From NCBI GenBank assembly GCA_963704295.1, contig OY969884.1:1054001-1118000 (forward strand): DNA of 64,000 nt, read 5' to 3'. Shown piece after piece: positions 44,788 through 53,857 of the stretch. The stretch comes from JACCVL01 sp963704295 (GTDB lineage Bacteria; Actinomycetota; Actinomycetes; Propionibacteriales; Nocardioidaceae). The position numbers were made by a program, and so were the translations under genes. Position 1 is the first letter of the stretch, and every line of letters starts with the position of its first letter. The notes beneath the pieces are model-generated. The model worked only from the letters and a program-made list of their open reading frames with translations. It was not told the origin of the DNA and ran no database searches.

Positions 44788-46082
44788 CAGCGCAGGAACC
44801 CCTCGTAGTTCCGCTGCTGGAGCTGGCTCTCGATCTGCTTCACGGTGTCGAGGCCGACACCGACGATGATGAGGATGGTGGCCCCGCCGAAGGGGAAGTT
44901 CTGGTTCGCGTCGACCAGCGCGATCGCGATCAGCGGGATCAGGGTCACGAGGCCGAGGTAGAGCGCCCCCGGGGCGGTGATGCGGGACAGCACGTAGGCG
45001 AGGTACTCCTCGGTCGGCCGCCCGGCCCGGATGCCGGGGATGAACCCGCCGTACTTCTTCATGTTGTCCGCGACCTCGGTCGGGTTGAACGTGATCGAGA
45101 CGTAGAAGTAGGTGAAGAAGATGGTCAGGGCGAAGAACGACGCCATGTAGAACGGGTGGTCGCCGACCACGAGGTAGCGGGTGACCCAGCCTGACCACGA
45201 CGCGTTCGGATTGAACTGCGAGGCCAGCGCCGGGAGGTACATCAGGCTCGAGGCGAAGATGACCGGGATGATGCCGGCCTGGTTCACCTTGAGCGGGATG
45301 TACGTCGACGAGCCGCCGAACATGCGGCGGCCGACCATGCGGCGGGCGTACTGCACCGGGATCCGCCGCTGCGCCTGCTCCACGAAGATCACCGCGGCGA
45401 CGACGGCGAGGCCGATGAGCACCACGATCAGGAAGGTGAACCAGCCCTGCGCGACCTTGATCTGCCACAGCGTGCCGGGGAAGGTCGCGACCACCTGGGT
45501 GAAGATCAGGATCGACATGCCGTTGCCGATCCCGCGGTCGGTGATCAGCTCGCCCAGCCACATGATGATGGCGGTGCCCGAGGTCATCGTGATCACGATC
45601 AGCACGAACGAGAAGATGCTGTCCTCGTTGTAGAGCAGCGAGCGGCCGGTGTCGGTGCCGAAGAGCTGGCCGCTGCGGGCGAGCGCGACGATGCCGGTGG
45701 CCTGCAGCACGGCGAGACCGAGCGTGAGGTAGCGGGTGTACTGGGTGATCTTGGCCTGCCCGGACTGGCCTTCCTTCTTCAGCGTCTCCAGGCGTGGGAT
45801 CACCACCGTGAGCAGCTGCAGGATGATGCTCGCGGTGATGTAGGGCATGATCCCGAGCGCGAACACGGTGAGCTGCAGCAGCGCGCCGCCGGAGAACAGG
45901 TTGATCAGGCTGAACAGGCTCTCGCCCTCGACGGACTCGACGCTGGCCTGCACGTTGGCGACGTTCACCCCCGGTGCGGGCACCGTCGATCCGAGCCGGA
46001 ACACCGCGATGATGAACGCGACGAACAGCAGCTTCCGCCGCAGGTCCGGAGTCCGGAACGCGTTGACGAAGGCGCCTAGCAC
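44787..46082 (-). CDS. secY: Protein translocase subunit SecY
   Basis: The 431-residue core of the SecYEG channel, with ten predicted membrane segments. SecY signatures such as GSTVPAPGVNV near the N-terminus, GNGMSILIFTQ and the plug-region residues are present. It starts MLGAFVNAFRTPDLRRKLLF and is coupled to adk by a one-base overlap. An 86-bp gap (46083-46168) with no visible feature separates it from rplO. Confidence 0.98.
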   Translation of the reverse strand: MLGAFVNAFRTPDLRRKLLFVAFIIAVFRLGSTVPAPGVNVANVQASVESVEGESLFSLINLFSGGALLQLTVFALGIMPYITASIILQLLTVVIPRLETLKKEGQSGQAKITQYTRYLTLGLAVLQATGIVALARSGQLFGTDTGRSLLYNEDSIFSFVLIVITMTSGTAIIMWLGELITDRGIGNGMSILIFTQVVATFPGTLWQIKVAQGWFTFLIVVLIGLAVVAAVIFVEQAQRRIPVQYARRMVGRRMFGGSSTYIPLKVNQAGIIPVIFASSLMYLPALASQFNPNASWSGWVTRYLVVGDHPFYMASFFALTIFFTYFYVSITFNPTEVADNMKKYGGFIPGIRAGRPTEEYLAYVLSRITAPGALYLGLVTLIPLIAIALVDANQNFPFGGATILIIVGVGLDTVKQIESQLQQRNYEGFLR

Positions 46083-46168
46083 CTGGTCCTCCCAGCAGGC
46101 TCCGCTGTCACGAGGAGCCCGGTCGTGTCCTGCAGCGACGCCATCGACGATGCCGCGGGGACTCTAAC

Positions 46169-46609
46169 TCACAGCAGCGTCGTGCTGCCTCCGGCCGCCT
46201 CGATCTTGGTCCGTGCGGAGCCGGAGAACGCGTGCGCGCTGACCTGGACGGCGACCGTGAGGTCGCCATCTCCCAGGATCTTCACCGGCCGGCCGGCCCG
46301 GGCCGCACCGCGCTCGGCCAGGTCGTGCGCGGTCACCTCGCCGCCGTCGGGGTACAGCGCGGCGATCCGGTCGAGGTTCACCACCTGGTACTCCACGCGG
46401 AACGGGTTGGTGAACCCCTTCAGCTTGGGCAGCCGCATGTGGAGGGGCATCTGCCCACCCTCGAACGACGCCGGCACCTGGCCGCGGGCCTTGGTGCCCT
46501 TGGTGCCGCGCCCGGCGGTCTTGCCCTTGCTGCCCTCGCCCCGGCCGACCCGGGTCTTCGCCGTCTTGGCGCCCGGCGCGGGGCGCAAGTGGTGCAACTT
46601 CAACGTCAT
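46169..46609 (-). CDS. rplO: 50S ribosomal protein L15
   Basis: A 146-residue L15 with the Gly/Lys-rich start TAKTRVGRGEGSKGKTAGRG and the conserved GGQMPLHMRLPKLKGF segment. The ATG at 46609 is chosen because GAGGAGG lies 9 nt upstream; a TTG three codons earlier is in frame but less likely. It starts one base after the rpmD stop. Confidence 0.97.
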   Translation of the reverse strand: MTLKLHHLRPAPGAKTAKTRVGRGEGSKGKTAGRGTKGTKARGQVPASFEGGQMPLHMRLPKLKGFTNPFRVEYQVVNLDRIAALYPDGGEVTAHDLAERGAARAGRPVKILGDGDLTVAVQVSAHAFSGSARTKIEAAGGSTTLL

Positions 46610-46610
46610 C

Positions 46611-46793
46611 TCAGTCAACCTCCTCGACCGCGACCAGGTGCGGCACCGTGGCGAGCATGCCGCGAATCTCCGGACGGTCCTCTTTGACGACCTCGTCGCC
46701 GATCCGCTTCAGTCCGAGCGAGCGCAGGGTCTCCCGCTGGTTCTGCTTGCGCCCGATACCGGAACGCACCTGCTTGACCTTGAGCCTGGCCAT
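46611..46793 (-). CDS. rpmD: 50S ribosomal protein L30
   Basis: A 60-residue L30, MARLKVKQVRSGIGRKQNQR to VPHLVAVEEVD, the normal bacterial length. Two ATGs (46796 and 46793) overlap the rpsE stop; the second gives the standard N-terminus. It lies between rpsE and rplO. Confidence 0.96.
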   Translation of the reverse strand: MARLKVKQVRSGIGRKQNQRETLRSLGLKRIGDEVVKEDRPEIRGMLATVPHLVAVEEVD

Positions 46794-47383
46794 CATCCGC
46801 TCACCTCGGCCCGGGCCTTCAGCAGCGCCGCCGGAGCGACCTCCTCGACCGTCAACCCGCGGCGGGCCGCCACCGACTCGGGAGTCTCCAGGGCCCGGAG
46901 CGCGGCCACCGTCGCATGCACGATGTTGATGGCGTTGCTGGAGCCGAGCGACTTGCTCAGCACGTCGTGGATGCCGGCGCACTCCAGCACGGCGCGCACC
47001 GGACCACCGGCGATGACGCCGGTACCGGGCGCCGCCGGACGCAGCAGCACCACGCCGGCAGCCTTCTCGCCCTGGATCGGGTGCGGGATCGTCCCCTGGA
47101 CGCGGGGCACCCGGAAGAAGCTCTTCTTCGCCTCCTCGACGCCCTTGGCGATCGCCGCCGGCACCTCCTTGGCCTTGCCATAACCGACCCCCACGCTGCC
47201 GTCGCCGTCGCCGACGACCACCAGGGCGGTGAAGCTGAACCGGCGGCCACCCTTGACGACCTTGGCGACACGATTGATGCCGACCACGCGCTCGATGTAG
47301 GCGGTCTTGTCCGCCGCGCCGCGACCCCCGTCACGTGCCCGGCGATCTCCGGCACCGCCACTGCGGCGCTGGGTTCCGCTCAT
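46793..47383 (-). CDS. rpsE: 30S ribosomal protein S5
   Basis: A 196-residue S5 with the N-terminal double-stranded-RNA-binding-like domain (VVKGGRRFSFTALVVVGDGD) and the C-terminal domain (VILLRPA-like VVLLRPAAPGTGVIAGGPVR). The Gly/Arg-rich first 25 residues and Ala-rich tail are common in actinobacteria. It overlaps rpmD and follows rplR by 28 bp. Confidence 0.98.
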   Translation of the reverse strand: MSGTQRRSGGAGDRRARDGGRGAADKTAYIERVVGINRVAKVVKGGRRFSFTALVVVGDGDGSVGVGYGKAKEVPAAIAKGVEEAKKSFFRVPRVQGTIPHPIQGEKAAGVVLLRPAAPGTGVIAGGPVRAVLECAGIHDVLSKSLGSSNAINIVHATVAALRALETPESVAARRGLTVEEVAPAALLKARAEVSG

Positions 47384-47411
47384 CAGATGTCCTCTTTCCT
47401 GTTCAGCGTCA

Positions 47412-47798
47412 TCAGAAGGTCAGGCCACCCTCGCGGGCACCGTCGGCCAGCGAGGCGACCCGACCGTGGTATCGGTTCCCGGAGCGGTCGAACACGACGG
47501 ACTGCACGCCCGCCGCCTTCGCCCGGTCGGCCACCAGCTCGCCGACCCGGCGCGCCTTGGCCGACTTGTCCTCGGCGACCGAGCGCAGCTCAGCCTCCAT
47601 GGAGCTGGCCGAGGCCAGCGTGCGGCCCTGTAGGTCGTCGACGACCTGGGCCACGATGTGCCGGCTGGACCGGGTGACCACGAGTCGGGGTCGCTCGGAG
47701 GTGCCGGCGATCTTCTTCCGGCCCCGGACCTGCCGGCGGAGCCGGTGCGCAGTCCGCGACGACAGCCGCTTGCCCTGCCTGAGTGCGATGGCCATCAC
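47412..47798 (-). CDS. rplR: 50S ribosomal protein L18
   Basis: A 128-residue L18 that binds 5S rRNA. It has RHIVAQVVDDLQGRTLASAS and ends DRSGNRYHGRVASLADGARE, the usual family end. It overlaps rplF by 4 nt. Confidence 0.98.
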   Translation of the reverse strand: MMAIALRQGKRLSSRTAHRLRRQVRGRKKIAGTSERPRLVVTRSSRHIVAQVVDDLQGRTLASASSMEAELRSVAEDKSAKARRVGELVADRAKAAGVQSVVFDRSGNRYHGRVASLADGAREGGLTF

Positions 47799-48337
47799 TT
47801 ACCAGCCTTCCCGACCTTGCGCCGGATCTGCTCGCCGGCGTAGCGGATGCCCTTGCCCTTGTACGGCTCCGGCCGGCGGACCTTGCGGATGTTGGCCGCC
47901 ACCTCGCCGACCGTCTGCTTGTCGATGCCCGACACCGTCAGCCGCGTGGGCGACTCGACGGTGAAGGTCACGCCCTCGGGGGCGTCGTAGATCACCGGGT
48001 GGCTGTAGCCGACGTTGAGCTCGATCTGCTGCGGGCCCTTGGACAGCACCCGGTAGCCGACGCCGACGATCTCCAGCCGCTTCTCGTAACCCGCCGTCAC
48101 CCCGGTCACCATGTTGGCGATCAGGGTGCGCGACAGTCCGTGCAGGGCCTTGCTGCGCCGCTCGTCATCGGGCCGCCGCACCTCCAGCGCGCCGTCCTCA
48201 CCGCGCTGCACCGAGATCGGCTCGGCGACGGTGTGGGCGAGCTGGCCCTTGGGGCCCTTGACCGTGACGTGCTGGCCCTCGACGGTCACGTCCACGCCGG
48301 ACGGGACGGCCACGGGCATCTTGCCGATGCGTGACAT
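47795..48337 (-). CDS. rplF: 50S ribosomal protein L6
   Basis: A 180-residue L6 with the two related RNA-binding domains. It starts MSRIGKMPVAVPSGVDVTVE and ends PEPYKGKGIRYAGEQIRRKV. Standard length and place between rpsH and rplR. Confidence 0.98.
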   Translation of the reverse strand: MSRIGKMPVAVPSGVDVTVEGQHVTVKGPKGQLAHTVAEPISVQRGEDGALEVRRPDDERRSKALHGLSRTLIANMVTGVTAGYEKRLEIVGVGYRVLSKGPQQIELNVGYSHPVIYDAPEGVTFTVESPTRLTVSGIDKQTVGEVAANIRKVRRPEPYKGKGIRYAGEQIRRKVGKAGK

Positions 48338-48352
48338 CTCGTACTCCTCCCG

Positions 48353-48760
48353 TCACCAGACGTAGGCGAGGACTTCCCCGCCAACGCCTCGATGGTTGGC
48401 CTGACGGTCGGTCAGCAGGCCCTGGCTGGTCGAGATGATCGCGACGCCGAGGCCGCCGAGCACGCGCGGCAGATGGGTGTGCTTGGCGTAGACGCGCAAG
48501 CCGGGCTTCGAGATGCGGCGCACCCCGGCCAGGGAGCGCTCCCGGTGCTCGCCGTACTTGAGCGTGACGGTCAGCGTCTTGCCGGCCTCGCCCTCGGCCG
48601 GATCGACGACCCGCCAGGAGGCGATGTAGCCCTCCTGCTTGAGGATCTCGGCGACCCCCACCTTCAGCTTGCTGTGCGGCATCGTCACGGTCTCGTGATA
48701 CGCCTGGTTGCCGTTGCGCAGACGGGTCAGCATGTCTGCGATCGGATCGGTCATCGTCAT
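48353..48760 (-). CDS. rpsH: 30S ribosomal protein S8
   Basis: A 135-residue S8, starting MTMTDPIADMLTRLRNGNQA and ending ANHRGVGGEVLAYVW. It binds helix 21 of 16S rRNA. A second ATG two codons in is also possible. In many bacteria S8 represses the spc operon through its mRNA; no such site is evident by eye here. Confidence 0.98.
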   Translation of the reverse strand: MTMTDPIADMLTRLRNGNQAYHETVTMPHSKLKVGVAEILKQEGYIASWRVVDPAEGEAGKTLTVTLKYGEHRERSLAGVRRISKPGLRVYAKHTHLPRVLGGLGVAIISTSQGLLTDRQANHRGVGGEVLAYVW

Positions 48761-48844
48761 GGTCGGGTACTACTTTCCCGCCGTGGTTTCCGCCGGCCGC
48801 CCGGAGAGGGCGGCGCTTCGGGACCTTCGGCGATCAGGAGGTGG

Positions 48845-49030
48845 TCACCAGCTGCTCTTGGTGACGCCGGGAAGCTCGCCGCGGTGCGCCATCTCACGCA
48901 GGCACACGCGGCAGAGGCCGAACTTGCGGTAGACGGCCTTGGGCCGTCCGCAACGCTGGCAACGGGTGTACGCGCGGACCTTGAACTTCGGAGTCCGCGC
49001 GGACTTGACGACTAGTGCGGTCTTGGCCAT
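48845..49030 (-). CDS. rpsN: 30S ribosomal protein S14, type Z
   Basis: A 61-residue zinc-binding S14 (rpsZ form) with Cys24, Cys27, Cys40 and Cys43 in CQRCGRP and CRVC. It begins MAKTALVVKSARTPKFKVRA. Many actinobacteria keep a longer zinc-free copy elsewhere under Zur control. It lies 3 bp after rplE; the 84-bp gap to rpsH shows no feature. Confidence 0.97.
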   Translation of the reverse strand: MAKTALVVKSARTPKFKVRAYTRCQRCGRPKAVYRKFGLCRVCLREMAHRGELPGVTKSSW

Positions 49031-49033
49031 GGG

Positions 49034-49618
49034 TCAGGACTCCTTGAACGGGAAGCCGAGGTGCTTGAGCAGGGCCAGGCCGATCTGGTCGTCGGTCGCG
49101 GTCGTGACCACGGTGACGTCCATTCCACGCGGGCGGTCGACCTTGTCCTGGTCGATCTCGTGGAACATGACCTGCTCGGTGAGCCCGAAGGTGTAGTTGC
49201 CGCGCCCGTCGAACTGGCGGGGCGACAGCCCGCGGAAGTCCCGGATGCGCGGGAGGGCCAGGGACAGCAGTCGGTCCAGGAACTCCCACATCCGGTCCCC
49301 GCGCAGCGTGACGTGGGCGCCGATCGGCATCCCCTCCCGCAGCTTGAACTGCGCGATGGACTTGCGAGCGCGGGTGACCGCGGGCTTCTGGCCGGTGATC
49401 GTGGTGAGGTCGCGGATTGCGCCCTCGATCAGCTTGGAGTCGCGGGCAGCCTCACCCACGCCCATGTTGACGACGATCTTGGTCAGCGTGGGCACCTGCA
49501 TGACGTTGCCCAGCGCGAACTCCTGCCGCAGGGCGGGTGCGATCTCGTCGCGGTAGCGCTGCTTGAGCCGCGGCGAGGCCGCCTGCCGGCTGCGGGCCTC
49601 GGTCGAGGTGGTGCTCAT
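49034..49618 (-). CDS. rplE: 50S ribosomal protein L5
   Basis: A 194-residue L5 that binds 5S rRNA. The conserved segments VPTLTKIVVNMGVGEAARDS, GQKPAVTRARKSIAQFKLR and FRGLSPRQFDGRGNYTFGL are present. The extra N-terminal residues (MSTTSTEARSRQAASPRL) are typical in actinobacteria. It shares one base with rplX. Confidence 0.98.
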   Translation of the reverse strand: MSTTSTEARSRQAASPRLKQRYRDEIAPALRQEFALGNVMQVPTLTKIVVNMGVGEAARDSKLIEGAIRDLTTITGQKPAVTRARKSIAQFKLREGMPIGAHVTLRGDRMWEFLDRLLSLALPRIRDFRGLSPRQFDGRGNYTFGLTEQVMFHEIDQDKVDRPRGMDVTVVTTATDDQIGLALLKHLGFPFKES

Positions 49619-49992
49619 CAGATCTCCTTGCCGGTTCGCTTGGCGACCCGGACGCTGCGGTGTGCGGTGTACGTGGTGCCGTCCGGGCGAGTCTTGGTGA
49701 CCTCGTCGCGCCGGTAGCCGACGCGGGTCGGGACCTTGGAGCCGTCCACCTCGACCAGCAGCATCACGTTCGACACGTGGATCGGCGCCTCCTGGGTCAC
49801 GATCCCGCCGCTGGTGCCGCCGCGGCCGCCCTGCTGGACGACCCGGGTGTGCCGCTTCACGCGGTTCACGCCCTCGACGATGACCCGACGCTCCTCGGTG
49901 CGGACTCCGATGACACGGCCCTCGGCGCCCTTGTCCCGGCCGGCGACGACCCGGACCAGGTCACCCTTCTTGATGCTCAGGTCGTGCGTCAT
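49618..49992 (-). CDS. rplX: 50S ribosomal protein L24
   Basis: A 124-residue L24 with the KOW motif (KKGDLVRVVAGRDKGAEGRV) near the N-terminus. It ends RSVRVAKRTGKEI. The length is a little above the common 105 because of a loop near PTRVGYRRDEVTKTRPDGTT. It overlaps rplN by one base at TGATG. Confidence 0.97.
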   Translation of the reverse strand: MTHDLSIKKGDLVRVVAGRDKGAEGRVIGVRTEERRVIVEGVNRVKRHTRVVQQGGRGGTSGGIVTQEAPIHVSNVMLLVEVDGSKVPTRVGYRRDEVTKTRPDGTTYTAHRSVRVAKRTGKEI

Positions 49993-50360
49993 CACAACAC
50001 CTCCGGTGCCAGCGAGATGATCCTCATGAACCGCTTGTCGCGCAGCTCGCGGCCCACCGGACCGAAGATGCGGGTGCCACGAGGCTCGCCATCGGTGCGG
50101 AGGATGACCGCGGCGTTCTCGTCGAAGCGGATGTACGAGCCGTCCGGCCGGCGGCGCTGCTTCACGGTGCGAACGACGACTGCCTTGACGACCTCGCCCT
50201 TCTTGACCCCGCCACCGGGGATGGCGTCCTTCACGGTCGCGACGATGACGTCGCCGATGCCCGCGTACCTGCGCCCGGAGCCACCGAGCACCCGGATGCA
50301 CAGGATCTCCTTGGCACCGGTGTTGTCGGCGACCTTGAGCCGCGACTCCTGCTGGATCAC
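49992..50360 (-). CDS. rplN: 50S ribosomal protein L14
   Basis: A 122-residue L14, the exact family length, starting VIQQESRLKVADNTGAKEIL from the GTG at 50360. It ends KRFMRIISLAPEVL. It sits on the 50S face that meets the 30S subunit. It overlaps rpsQ by 4 nt. Confidence 0.98.
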   Translation of the reverse strand: MIQQESRLKVADNTGAKEILCIRVLGGSGRRYAGIGDVIVATVKDAIPGGGVKKGEVVKAVVVRTVKQRRRPDGSYIRFDENAAVILRTDGEPRGTRIFGPVGRELRDKRFMRIISLAPEVL

Positions 50361-50650
50361 TTCGCCTTCTCCAGGATCTCGACCAACCGCCAGCGCTTGG
50401 TCGCGGACAACGGCCGGGTCTCCATGATCAGGACCCGGTCGCCGGTGCCGCACGCGTTGTTCTCGTCGTGCACCTTGAGCTTGGAGTCGCGACGGAGCAC
50501 CTTGCCGTACAGCGGGTGCTTGACCCGGTCCTCGACGCTGACGACCACGGTCTTGTCCATCTTGTCGCTCACCACGAGACCCTCAAAGGTCTTGCGGTGA
50601 CCACGCTCGTCGGTCGCTGCGGTCACGTTCACGTCCTTCGCCTCACTCAT
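50357..50650 (-). CDS. rpsQ: 30S ribosomal protein S17
   Basis: A 97-residue S17 of OB fold. The conserved part begins RKTFEGLVVSDKMDKTVVV and ends LSATKRWRLVEILEKAK. A short actinobacterial N-terminal extension precedes it. It overlaps rpmC and rplN by 4 nt each, so the three are translationally coupled. Confidence 0.98.
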   Translation of the reverse strand: MSEAKDVNVTAATDERGHRKTFEGLVVSDKMDKTVVVSVEDRVKHPLYGKVLRRDSKLKVHDENNACGTGDRVLIMETRPLSATKRWRLVEILEKAK

Positions 50651-50877
50651 GCGCTGTCCGCCTCGGTCTGGATGATGCCGAGCTCGCGCTCGCGCAGGAT
50701 CGTGTAGATCCGGGCGATGTCGCGGCGCACGCTGCGCAGCCGTCCGTGACTCTCCAGCTGGCCGGTAGCGGCCTGGAACCGGAGGTTGAACAGCTCCTCC
50801 TTGGCCTCACGGAGCTTCTCGGCGAGGTCGTCGGGGTCGAGCGTGCGCAGCTCGGCTGCGGTCGTCGTGGCCATCAC
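50647..50877 (-). CDS. rpmC: 50S ribosomal protein L29
   Basis: A 76-residue helical L29 near the exit tunnel. It contains LREAKEELFNLRFQAATGQL and RSVRRDIARIYTILRERELG. The start is one of two adjacent ATGs (50877 or 50874) overlapping the rplP stop. The tail GIIQTEADSA is slightly longer than usual. Confidence 0.97.
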   Translation of the reverse strand: MMATTTAAELRTLDPDDLAEKLREAKEELFNLRFQAATGQLESHGRLRSVRRDIARIYTILRERELGIIQTEADSA

Positions 50878-51293
50878 TGATCACCTGATTCACGGCTGAC
50901 GAAGCGGCACTTCATCGGGAGCTTGTGGATGGCCCGGCGCATCGCCTCACGGGCGATCGGCTCCGGGACACCGGACAGCTCGAACATCACCCGTCCGGGC
51001 TTGACGTTGGCGATCCACCACTCCGGCGAGCCCTTGCCGGAGCCCATCCGGGTCTCCGCCGGCTTCTTGGTCAGAGGTCGGTCGGGGTAGATGTTGATCC
51101 ACACCTTCCCGCCACGCTTGATGTGCCGAGTCATCGCGATTCGCGCCGACTCGATCTGGCGGTTGGTCACGTAGTGACCCTCCACCGCCTGGATGCCGAA
51201 GTCGCCGAACGCGAGCGTGGTCCCGCCCTTGGCCACGCCACGACGGGTGGGGTGGTGCTGCTTGCGGTGCTTGACCCTCCGCGGGATCAGCAT
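50874..51293 (-). CDS. rplP: 50S ribosomal protein L16
   Basis: A 139-residue L16 near the A site. It starts MLIPRRVKHRKQHHPTRRGV and contains the conserved RIAMTRHIKRGGKVWINIYP and KPAETRMGSGKGSPEWWIA. It ends CRFVSRESGDQ. It follows rpsC by 3 bp. Confidence 0.98.
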   Translation of the reverse strand: MLIPRRVKHRKQHHPTRRGVAKGGTTLAFGDFGIQAVEGHYVTNRQIESARIAMTRHIKRGGKVWINIYPDRPLTKKPAETRMGSGKGSPEWWIANVKPGRVMFELSGVPEPIAREAMRRAIHKLPMKCRFVSRESGDQ

Positions 51294-51296
51294 GCG

Positions 51297-52224
51297 TCAG
51301 CCCTCCTGTCCGGTCGGAGCGGTCGGAGCGGCAGCGGTCGGCGCAGCGGCCGGTGCGGCGGCCGGTGCGGCCGCTGCCGCCGGCGTCGACTCGGTGCCGG
51401 CGGCCCCGTCGGCTGCCGGGTGCGCTGCCGGGTGCGCTGCCGGGTGCGTCGGTACGCGCCGGGCGCCGGTCGGTCCCCGCGGCGGTCCCGGCCGTGGCCG
51501 GGGCGCCGCCGCGCTCGGGCCTGCGACCACGCGTGGTCGGGCGTTGCCGGCCGGCTGCCGCCGCGCGGGCTGCGGCCTGCGCCTCGCGCTCCGCGCGGGA
51601 TCCGGCCACCTCACCCTTGTAGATCCAGACCTTCACGCCGATCCGGCCGAAGGTGGTCTTGGCCTCGTAGAAGCCGTAGTCGACGTCGGCACGCAGCGTG
51701 TGCAGCGGGACCCGGCCCTCGCGGTAGAACTCCGAGCGCGACATCTCGGTCCCACCCAGACGGCCGGCGCACTGCACCTTCACGCCCAGCGCGCCGCTGC
51801 GCATGGTGGTCTGCAGCGCCTTGCGCATGGCGCGTCGGAACTGCACCCGGCCGGAGAGCTGCTCGGCGACGCCCTGCGCCACCAGCTGCGCGTCCAGCTC
51901 GGGGTTCTTGACCTCGAGGATGTTCAGCTGGACCTGCTTGTTGGTCAGCTTCTCCAGCTCACCCCGGATCCGCTCGGCCTCGGCGCCTCGGCGACCGATG
52001 ACGATGCCCGGGCGGGCGGTGTGGATGTCGACGCGGACCCGGTCACGGGTGCGCTCGATCTCGACCTTGGAGATTCCGGCGCGGTCCATGCCCTTGGACA
52101 GCAGGCGACGGATCTTGACGTCCTCACCGACGTAGGCCTTGTAGAGATCGCCGGCGTACCAGCGGCTCTTGTGGTCGGTGGAGATGCCGAGCCGGAACCC
52201 GTGCGGGTTGACTTTCTGTCCCAC
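51297..52224 (-). CDS. rpsC: 30S ribosomal protein S3 (frameshifted in the tail as given)
   Basis: S3 lies at the mRNA entry of the 30S. The N-terminus MGQKVNPHGFRLGISTDHKS, the KH domain (RPGIVIGRRGAEAERIRGEL) and the C-terminal domain to KVWIYKGEVAGSRAE are intact in one frame. The low-complexity tail after about residue 215 then runs past the rplP start, which is impossible for a neat operon. One extra base between about 51350 and 51480 would switch to a frame rich in HPAA and Ala/Pro/Thr, with a stop at 51297, 3 bp before rplP. The restored protein is 308 residues with an Ala-rich tail, as in other actinobacteria. Confidence 0.94.
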
Positions 52225-52671
52225 TTAGCGGGCCCTGCCCTTCTTGCTCGACGGTGCACCGTTGGTCGTGCCGGCCTCCGGCCGGGGGGTGACCACGACG
52301 GTGAGATGACTGGTGCGCTTGCGGATCCGGAACGCCCGGCCCTGTGCGCGAGGGCGGAACCGCTTCAGCGTGGGGCCCTCGTCCACCGTGATCCGGGAGA
52401 CGACGAGGTCGCGCCGGTTCAGGTCCTCCCCTGCCTCCGCGTTGGCGACCGCGCTCTCGAGGGTCTTGTAGATCGTCTCGGCGACGGCCTGCGGGGCGAA
52501 GCGCAGCATCGCCAGCGCGTCCTCCACGGGCCGGCCGCGCACGAGGTCGACGACGCGACGTGCCTTCTGCGGGGTCACGCGCACGAACCGCGCCACCGCG
52601 AAGGCGCCTGGCTGGTCGCCCAGCAGGCTCTCGCGACGGGCGCTCACACGCCTCCGCTCTGCAACACTCAT
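52225..52671 (-). CDS. rplV: 50S ribosomal protein L22
   Basis: A 148-residue L22 whose beta-hairpin lines the exit tunnel. It contains ARFVRVTPQKARRVVDLVRG and the hairpin region GPTLKRFRPRAQGRAFRIRK. The last 20 residues are a non-conserved tail (TTNGAPSSKKGRAR). Its stop abuts the rpsC start. Confidence 0.97.
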   Translation of the reverse strand: MSVAERRRVSARRESLLGDQPGAFAVARFVRVTPQKARRVVDLVRGRPVEDALAMLRFAPQAVAETIYKTLESAVANAEAGEDLNRRDLVVSRITVDEGPTLKRFRPRAQGRAFRIRKRTSHLTVVVTPRPEAGTTNGAPSSKKGRAR

Positions 52672-52701
52672 CAGTTCGTTCTCTCTCGTCGTGGTCGGCC
52701 G

Positions 52702-52983
52702 TCAGCGACGGCGGCTCTTGCGGTCGTCCTTGTCGTGTCCGCGGAAGGTGCGGGTCGGCGCGAACTCGCCGAGCTTGTGCCCGACCATCGCCTCGGTCAC
52801 GAACACCGGGACGTGCTTGCGCCCGTCGTGCACCGCGATCGTGTGCCCGAGCATCGCGGGCACGATCATCGACCGGCGTGACCAGGTCCTGATCACATTC
52901 TTGCTGCCCGCCTCGTTCTGCGCGTCCACCTTCTTGATCAGGTGGTCGTCGACGAAGGGACCCTTCTTCAGGCTGCGTGGCAT
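52702..52983 (-). CDS. rpsS: 30S ribosomal protein S19
   Basis: A 93-residue S19 of the 30S head, MPRSLKKGPFVDDHLIKKVD to RTFRGHDKDDRKSRRR. Standard length, 14 bp after rplB and 30 bp before rplV. Confidence 0.98.
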   Translation of the reverse strand: MPRSLKKGPFVDDHLIKKVDAQNEAGSKNVIRTWSRRSMIVPAMLGHTIAVHDGRKHVPVFVTEAMVGHKLGEFAPTRTFRGHDKDDRKSRRR

Positions 52984-52997
52984 CGGTCAGGCCCCTC

Positions 52998-53828
52998 TCA
53001 GCGCTTGCCGGACTTGCGGCGACGGACGATCAACTGGTCACTGGCCTTGCGCTTGCGCGTCCGGCCCTCCGGCGCGCCCCACGGCGACACCGGGTGGCGG
53101 CCACCGGACGTCTTGCCCTCGCCACCACCGTGCGGGTGGTCGACCGGGTTCATCGCGACACCGCGGACGGACGGGCGCTTGCCCTTCCACCTCATCCGAC
53201 CGGCCTTACCCCAGTTGATGTTGGACTGCTCGGCGTTGCCCACCTCACCCACGGTGGCCCGGCAGCGCACGTCGACGTAGCGCATCTCGCCGGACGGCAG
53301 CCGCAACTGGGCGCGGCTTCCCTCCTTGGCGACGAGCTGGGTCGAGGCGCCGGCAGACCGCGCCATCTTGGCGCCGCCCCCAGGCCGCAGCTCGACGGCG
53401 TGCACCGTCGTGCCGACCGGGATGTTGCGCAACGGAAGGTTGTTGCCGGGCCGGATGTCGGCACCCGGCCCGGCCTCCACCGTCCCGCCCTGCTTCAGGT
53501 GCTGCGGCGCGATGATGTAGCGCTTCTCGCCGTCCGCGTAGTGCAGCAGCGCGATCCGCGCGGTCCGGTTGGGGTCGTACTCGATGTGCGCGACCCTGGC
53601 CGGCACGCCGTCCTTGTCGTAGCGGCGGAAGTCGATCAACCGGTAGGCACGCTTGTGCCCTCCGCCCTGGTGCCGGGTGGTGATGCGGCCACGGTTGTTG
53701 CGGCCGCCCCTCTTCGGCAGCGGGCGGACCAGCGACTTCTCCGGAGTCGACCGGGTGACCTCCACGAAGTCGGCGACGGACGAACCGCGCCGACCCGGGG
53801 TCGTCGGCTTGTACTTGCGAATGGCCAT
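52998..53828 (-). CDS. rplB: 50S ribosomal protein L2
   Basis: A 276-residue L2, needed for subunit joining and peptidyl transfer. It starts MAIRKYKPTTPGRRGSSVAD and contains GRNNRGRITTRHQGGGHKR and the conserved His loop NPVDHPHGGGEGKTSGGRHP. It ends QLIVRRRKSGKR. Confidence 0.98.
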   Translation of the reverse strand: MAIRKYKPTTPGRRGSSVADFVEVTRSTPEKSLVRPLPKRGGRNNRGRITTRHQGGGHKRAYRLIDFRRYDKDGVPARVAHIEYDPNRTARIALLHYADGEKRYIIAPQHLKQGGTVEAGPGADIRPGNNLPLRNIPVGTTVHAVELRPGGGAKMARSAGASTQLVAKEGSRAQLRLPSGEMRYVDVRCRATVGEVGNAEQSNINWGKAGRMRWKGKRPSVRGVAMNPVDHPHGGGEGKTSGGRHPVSPWGAPEGRTRKRKASDQLIVRRRKSGKR

Positions 53829-53857
53829 GAGTTCTCAGTCCTCGTCGTCTCGGCCGC

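Noticed and set aside
50947..51296. S3 reading through into the rplP region as a 425-residue protein
   Set aside because: The tail sequence there is an out-of-frame reading of rplP; a single extra base in the S3 tail explains it.
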